Assembly (NCBI RefSeq): GCF_005490785.1
Contig: NZ_CP027295.1
Coordinates: forward strand, 372,001 to 436,000
Direction of reading: 5' to 3'
Origin: Brachybacterium sp. SGAir0954
Lineage (GTDB): Bacteria > Actinomycetota > Actinomycetes > Actinomycetales > Dermabacteraceae
DNA: 64,000 nt
Numbering within the stretch: position 1 is the first letter of the stretch; the number at the start of each line of letters is the position of its first letter. Below the pieces are notes generated by a model. It worked only from the letters and a program-made list of their open reading frames with translations, made no database searches and was not told where the DNA came from. Shown here piece after piece: positions 60,396 through 64,000 of this stretch. Position numbers and translations under genes: made by a program.

Positions 60396-61622
60396 ATGGT
60401 GGAATGCACCATGCCCAACTCCTCCTCCCCACTGGTGCTCATCCTCCTGAGCGTCGAGCACCTCTCGCCGGAGAGACGGGCGGAGATCGGCACGGTCGTC
60501 GACGCCCACCCCCTCCTCCGGCCAGGGAAGGTCGGCCAGGACCCGCCGAGGACACGAGTCGGCTCGACACTCGTTCCCCACCTCGCCCAGCCGGACCTCC
60601 CCCTGTTCCTCTTCGGCGGGGAGGGCGCTCGAACCGAGGAGAGCGCCACCTGGATCTTCGAGCTCGAACCCGCATGGATCGTGGTCGGTGGGAGAGGCGA
60701 CGCAGGGGAGGTCGTTCGCCCGGTGAGCTCCCTGACGATCGTCATCGGCCCCGAGCGGGCCGCCGCATTGGGGGCTCACGGCCTCGAGATCTTCCTCGGC
60801 GAGATCGGAGACGCGATCGGAGGCGCCTACGGCTGCATCTTCCCCGAAGCTACCTATGAACAGCTCAATCGCTGGTACGCGGACGGACCAGCCCGTCCCG
60901 ATCTCTCCTGGGGGCTGGGGAGCGTCTACTGGATGCAGTACCTCGGGCCGGCATTCGTGGAACGACGCCCGGCCCTGGCGCAGCTCGAGCGTTCCACGAC
61001 GACACCGCGAGGAGCGGTGATCCACCGTGCGACGGAGCAACCCGAACACTCACTCGAGAACTCCGGCAGTCCGCTCGACGGGGAGTGGCGAGCTCCTCTG
61101 CTCTCCGCCCTCGGCGAGGACGTCATCCTGATCTCGCTCGAAGAGCGGGACACGATGCCCTCGCTGGAGCACCATGCGTCATTCGACCCCGGGCGGGTCG
61201 GCCCTCCAGAGGACCTCGTGCGCCGGATCCGTGAGGACGCGGAGCGACGCCGACGACGACGGGAGGCGGAGTACGACCGCGCCCGGACTCGGCGTCTGCG
61301 GCTGGAGGGACGCCGGACCCCTCCTCATGTGCACGGGATGGCGGAGTGGTCCACGAACGTTGACGCCGATGAGGTCCCGCACTTCTGGAGGACGCTGCGA
61401 GAACGCCTCGCTCCGGAGATCACCAGCCCTTGCGCGGGTGCTCTTGGCCGGGAGATCGCGAACACGCCGACCAGTGCCGGTGATCGTGTGACAGTGGATT
61501 CCCCGCATGGACCGTTCGCCGTGGCCTGGTGGTCCGACGACGAGGAGTCCCTCGTCCTCACCCTCGAAGGGCCCGGCGACCTCGTGGAGCGATGGGAGGA
61601 CTTCTTCGAAGCAGGCCGATGA
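60396..61622 (+). CDS. Orphan protein with Imm52-like segment, atypical composition
   Basis: A 408-residue soluble protein of unknown function. The segment GGAYGCIFPEATYEQLNRWY through GLGSVYWMQYLGPAFVERR (about 138-188) resembles the signature of Imm52/DUF3396 immunity proteins, where a Trp/Tyr-rich motif precedes a Gly-Pro and an Arg. A basic, charged helix follows near 275-310 (EDAERRRRRREAEYDRARTR). Codon use is less GC-biased than in neighbours, suggesting recent acquisition. An ATG at 60411 with GGTGGA 7 nt upstream is an equally good start. No toxin gene is adjacent. Confidence 0.55.
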   Translation: MVECTMPNSSSPLVLILLSVEHLSPERRAEIGTVVDAHPLLRPGKVGQDPPRTRVGSTLVPHLAQPDLPLFLFGGEGARTEESATWIFELEPAWIVVGGRGDAGEVVRPVSSLTIVIGPERAAALGAHGLEIFLGEIGDAIGGAYGCIFPEATYEQLNRWYADGPARPDLSWGLGSVYWMQYLGPAFVERRPALAQLERSTTTPRGAVIHRATEQPEHSLENSGSPLDGEWRAPLLSALGEDVILISLEERDTMPSLEHHASFDPGRVGPPEDLVRRIREDAERRRRRREAEYDRARTRRLRLEGRRTPPHVHGMAEWSTNVDADEVPHFWRTLRERLAPEITSPCAGALGREIANTPTSAGDRVTVDSPHGPFAVAWWSDDEESLVLTLEGPGDLVERWEDFFEAGR

Positions 61623-61716
61623 AGCCTCAACTTGGGAGGAACGTGCTGGTCACCACACGTTCCGTGCGCAACACCGGCGCCCCGCGACAGCCTCGGCGGC
61701 GCTACGCTCCGGCACC

Positions 61717-62175
61717 ATGAACGACGCCTCCGCCGAACCCGTCATGTCCTTCCGCACCCGCAAGTGGGTGCGCCCCGAGGACCTCAACGCGAACGGCACG
61801 CTGTTCGGCGGCAGCCTGCTGCGCTGGATCGACGAGGAGGCCGCGGTCTACGCGATCATCCAGCTCGGGCAGCAGCGCGTCGTCACGAAGTACATGTCCG
61901 AGATCGTCTTCGTCTCCTCCGCCCGCGAGGGCGACATCGTGGAGATCGGCCTCGTCGCCACCGCCTTCGGCCGCTCCTCGCTCACGATGCGCGCGGAGGC
62001 CCGCAACCTGTTCACGCAGAAGAGCATCCTCACGATCGAGGAGATGGTGTTCGTGCACGTCGACGAGCAGGGCCGCCCCGCGCCCCACGGCTTCACCGAG
62101 ATCACCTACGACCGGGACCGGGTCCCGGCCCGTCACCGCGCCTCCGAGGCGGAGGGAACGTCGGACCGGTCGTGA
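61717..62175 (+). CDS. Acyl-CoA thioesterase, hot-dog fold (YciA-like)
   Basis: A 152-residue hot-dog thioesterase: PEDLNANGTLFGGSLLRWID with the conserved Asn-x-x-Gly-x-x-Phe-Gly-Gly and Asp, then VVTKYMSEIVFVSSAREGDI, EIGLVATAFGRSSLTMRAEA and the end strand MVFVHVDEQGRPAPHG. It hydrolyses acyl-CoA in the cytoplasm; hexameric relatives include YciA. ATG at 61717 follows TACGCT (61703-61708) by 8 nt, a leaderless start; the longer upstream open frame is the tail of the preceding gene in another frame. Confidence 0.9.
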   Translation: MNDASAEPVMSFRTRKWVRPEDLNANGTLFGGSLLRWIDEEAAVYAIIQLGQQRVVTKYMSEIVFVSSAREGDIVEIGLVATAFGRSSLTMRAEARNLFTQKSILTIEEMVFVHVDEQGRPAPHGFTEITYDRDRVPARHRASEAEGTSDRS

Positions 62176-62241
62176 GCGCCTGCTGAGACTGCCTTCCGGC
62201 ACCCCTTTCACCGCACCGCTCATCGTCGGTAGTTTCAGGTG

Positions 62242-62424
62242 ATGGCACCGACGAGCACGCCCAGCCGCCCCGAGGATCTCCGCGCCGTACTCCGTTCCGC
62301 ACTCGAGGCCGGGGAGAACAGCGGCGAGGCGGAGCCCTTCGACGTCGATGCCTTCATCGCCGGCAAGATCGCCGAGACCGACTCGGACCCGCGCGGAGGG
62401 CGGAAACCCTCGCTCCACCTGTGA
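62242..62424 (+). CDS. Small protein resembling the C-terminal half of ParD antitoxins
   Basis: Sixty residues, MAPTSTPSRPEDLRAVLRSA then LEAGENSGEAEPFDVDAFIA and GKIAETDSD. The stretch LRxALExGExSGxxxPFDxDAFIxxK is the toxin-binding tail seen in ParD-type antitoxins, but the N-terminal ribbon-helix-helix DNA-binding domain is missing and no ParE gene follows. TAGTTT (62230-62235) lies 6 nt before the ATG, a leaderless start, so it is probably expressed. It may be an orphan antitoxin or a decayed module. Confidence 0.5.
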   Translation: MAPTSTPSRPEDLRAVLRSALEAGENSGEAEPFDVDAFIAGKIAETDSDPRGGRKPSLHL

Positions 62425-62449
62425 GCAGGCAGGCGACAGCCGCGAGGGC

Positions 62450-63415
62450 TCACCCCGCCTCGCCGCCGCCGTCGCGGAAGGTCGCGCGGTAGGCGGTCGG
62501 GGAGGTCCCGACGATCACGCCGAAGTGCCGCCGCAGGTTCGTGTCCGTGCCCAGGCCCGTGGCCTGCGCGATCCGGGTGACGGTGAGGTCGGTGGCCTCG
62601 AGGAGCTCGCGGGCGCGGTCGATGCGGGCACGCAGCACCCACTGCAGCGGGGTGAGGCCGGCGTCGGCCGTGAAGCGCCGGGAGAAGGTGCGCGGGGAGA
62701 CGTTCGCGCGCCGGGCGAGGGCCGCGAGGGTGAGGTCGCCGTCGAGGTGCTCGAGCGCCCAGGCGCGGGTGCGGGCGAAGTCGTCGCCGAGGGGCTCGGG
62801 GATGCTGCGGGGCACGTACTGGGCCTGCCCGCCGCTGCGGTAGGGGGCGCTCACGAGGCGCCGCGCGACCTGGTTGGCGAGGGCGACGCCGTGGTCGCGC
62901 CGGAGGAGGTGCAGGCACAGGTCGATGCCGCTCGCGGCGCCCGCGCTCGTGAGCACCTGCCCGGCGTCGACGAAGAGCACGTCGCCGTCGACCTCGACCT
63001 GCGGGTACCGCTCCTGGAGGGCGTGCGTGTAGTGCCAGTGGGTGGTGGCGCGCCGGCCGTCGAGCAGCCCGGCGGCGGCGAGGGTGAAGGCGCCGGTGGA
63101 GATCGCGGCGATGCGGGTGCCGCGCTCGTGGGCGGCGCGGAGGGCCGCGATCACGGCGGGCGGGGTGGTGACGGTGGCGGGGTCGCGGAACCCGGGGACG
63201 AGGATCGTCCCGGCCCGCTCGAGGGCGTCGAGCCCGTGGCCGACGGCGTAGGCGAGGCCGTTCCAGCCCTCGACGGTGCCGGCCCGCTCCGCGCAGACCT
63301 CCACCTCGTAGGGCATGCCGGGCCGCTTCGCGAAGACGTGCGCGGCGATGCCGACGTCGAGCGCCTTCGCGCCGTCGAGGACGAGCACCGCCACCCGGTG
63401 GTCGGCGCCGGTCAC
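62450..63415 (-). CDS. GlxA-family AraC-type transcriptional regulator
   Basis: A 321-residue regulator: an N-terminal DJ-1/PfpI-like domain (about 1-185, VAVLVLDGAKALDVGIAAHV, ISTGAFTLAAAGLLDGRRAT then THW) and a C-terminal AraC HTH pair (about 215-315, LAALARRANVSPRTFSRRFT and RIAQATGLGTDTNLRRHFG). The DJ-1-like Cys is replaced by Thr/Ser in STGAF, so no enzyme activity is expected. The GTG at 63415 overlaps the stop of the methyltransferase gene by 4 nt, so the two are co-expressed. Effector unknown. Confidence 0.88.
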   Translation of the reverse strand: MTGADHRVAVLVLDGAKALDVGIAAHVFAKRPGMPYEVEVCAERAGTVEGWNGLAYAVGHGLDALERAGTILVPGFRDPATVTTPPAVIAALRAAHERGTRIAAISTGAFTLAAAGLLDGRRATTHWHYTHALQERYPQVEVDGDVLFVDAGQVLTSAGAASGIDLCLHLLRRDHGVALANQVARRLVSAPYRSGGQAQYVPRSIPEPLGDDFARTRAWALEHLDGDLTLAALARRANVSPRTFSRRFTADAGLTPLQWVLRARIDRARELLEATDLTVTRIAQATGLGTDTNLRRHFGVIVGTSPTAYRATFRDGGGEAG

Positions 63416-64000
63416 GGGCGGCCGACGATCAGGCGCAGGGACCCGGGGAAGGCGGGGAGGGTGCGCAGGTCCCCGTGCCGGGCGTCCCAGGCCCCGGAGT
63501 CGAGGTCCGCGCGCAGGGTGCGCACGAAGCGCTCCTCGACCTCCGCGCCGACGAAGCTCCACGCGGAGTTCGCGCGCCGCGCCCCGGGGTCCAGCAGCAT
63601 CTCCGGGCGCCCGTAGTACGCCTCGGAGAAGCCGTCGACGCAGGCGAGCGGGATCAGCAGCGCGTGCACCTCGACCCTCCCGCCGAGGCCCTCGCGCAGC
63701 GCACCGATCGCGGGGTAGCGACCGGCCTCCGTAGCGATCACCTCCGGGGCGTACTCGGTGATCCACGAGCGGTCCAGGGCCGCGGGATCGCAGGTGAGGA
63801 CCACGACGGGGCCGCGGGTGACGCGCCGCAGCTCCGCGAGGCCGCCGCGCAGGTCCTGCCACTGGTGCACGGTGAAGGAGGCGAGCGCGGCGTCGAAGGC
63901 GCGGTCCGCGAAGGGGAGCTGCTCGGCGACCGCGTCGACCACCGGGGCGGAGCCCGCGGGGCGCTGTGCGCGCATCGCGGCGCTCGGCTCGACGGCGGTG
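63412..64000 (-). CDS. Class I SAM-dependent methyltransferase, 5' end outside window
   Basis: At least 196 residues of the C-terminal part of a type-11 methyltransferase. TAVEPSAAMRAQRPAG at the window edge is the end of motif I/II (the acidic residue that binds the SAM ribose), followed by VDAVAEQLPFADRAFDAALA (motif II/III) and SFTVHQWQD. The frame is open to the edge, so the gene starts beyond 64000. Substrate unknown. It is followed by the GlxA-type regulator with a GTGA overlap. Confidence 0.85.
   Translation of the reverse strand, partial: TAVEPSAAMRAQRPAGSAPVVDAVAEQLPFADRAFDAALASFTVHQWQDLRGGLAELRRVTRGPVVVLTCDPAALDRSWITEYAPEVIATEAGRYPAIGALREGLGGRVEVHALLIPLACVDGFSEAYYGRPEMLLDPGARRANSAWSFVGAEVEERFVRTLRADLDSGAWDARHGDLRTLPAFPGSLRLIVGRP

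Overview
The window is high-GC (my estimate by eye is low-to-mid 70% G+C) and almost fully coding. Gene content points to an actinobacterium: a DUF222/HNH endonuclease, a gluABCD-type amino acid importer, Tat/lipoprotein solute receptors, an actinobacterial SRPBCC-ArsR pair, and many genes whose start codon sits 6-8 nt after a TAnnnT box (leaderless transcripts). The content would fit a Dermabacteraceae/Brachybacterium-like organism, but that is an impression; no database search was possible.

Layout. 1-6.6 kb: an HNH endonuclease, a helical-repeat protein, and a translationally coupled pair of ferritin-like (acyl-ACP desaturase-like) proteins in which the second has an intact di-iron site and the first has lost several ligands; then a GNAT. 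6.6-15 kb: a polyol catabolic locus (RpiB-type isomerase, DhaK-type kinase, SDR, MFS transporter, zinc alcohol dehydrogenase) with a SorC-type regulator, an inverted-repeat operator on the promoter and a divergent FGGY kinase. The enzyme set matches tetritol (threitol/erythritol) catabolism of Mycobacterium smegmatis, with an MFS carrier as the only transporter. 15-20.4 kb: glycerol locus glpD-glpF-glpK under a divergent SorC-type regulator with a 14-bp palindrome. 20.4-25 kb: small stand-alone genes (ASCH, DUF559, FdhD, SRPBCC/ArsR) interspersed with three copies of a 55-bp palindromic element.

25-34 kb: two ABC importer operons, an OpuC-type osmoprotectant/quaternary amine system followed by an NmrA-type SDR, and gluABCD followed by a class II glutamine amidotransferase. 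33.5-33.9 kb holds two hairpins with covarying arms. 34-44 kb: a PdxK/ThiD-type kinase, a GtrA protein, a class I/II aminotransferase, a FadB-type beta-oxidation multienzyme, three single-pass membrane proteins with DUF4352-like ectodomains, and a secreted protein built from an internal duplication with four Cys pairs.

44-55 kb: sugar uptake. A LacI regulator and two CACGTG-centred palindromes precede an SBP-permease-permease-GH32 operon (fructo-oligosaccharide/sucrose use), followed by an aldo-keto reductase and a beta-glucoside-type PTS-LicT unit whose leader shows an antiterminator target (RAT) overlapping an intrinsic terminator. 55-64 kb: a 5'-truncated LppA-like fragment, a Cds1-like cysteine desulfhydrase, a thiolase/acyl-CoA dehydrogenase operon with an operator in its promoter spacer, a mraY outside any cell-wall cluster preceded by a 20-codon ORF, a compositionally distinct Imm52-like orphan, a thioesterase, a minimal ParD-like protein, a GlxA-type regulator and a methyltransferase cut by the window end.
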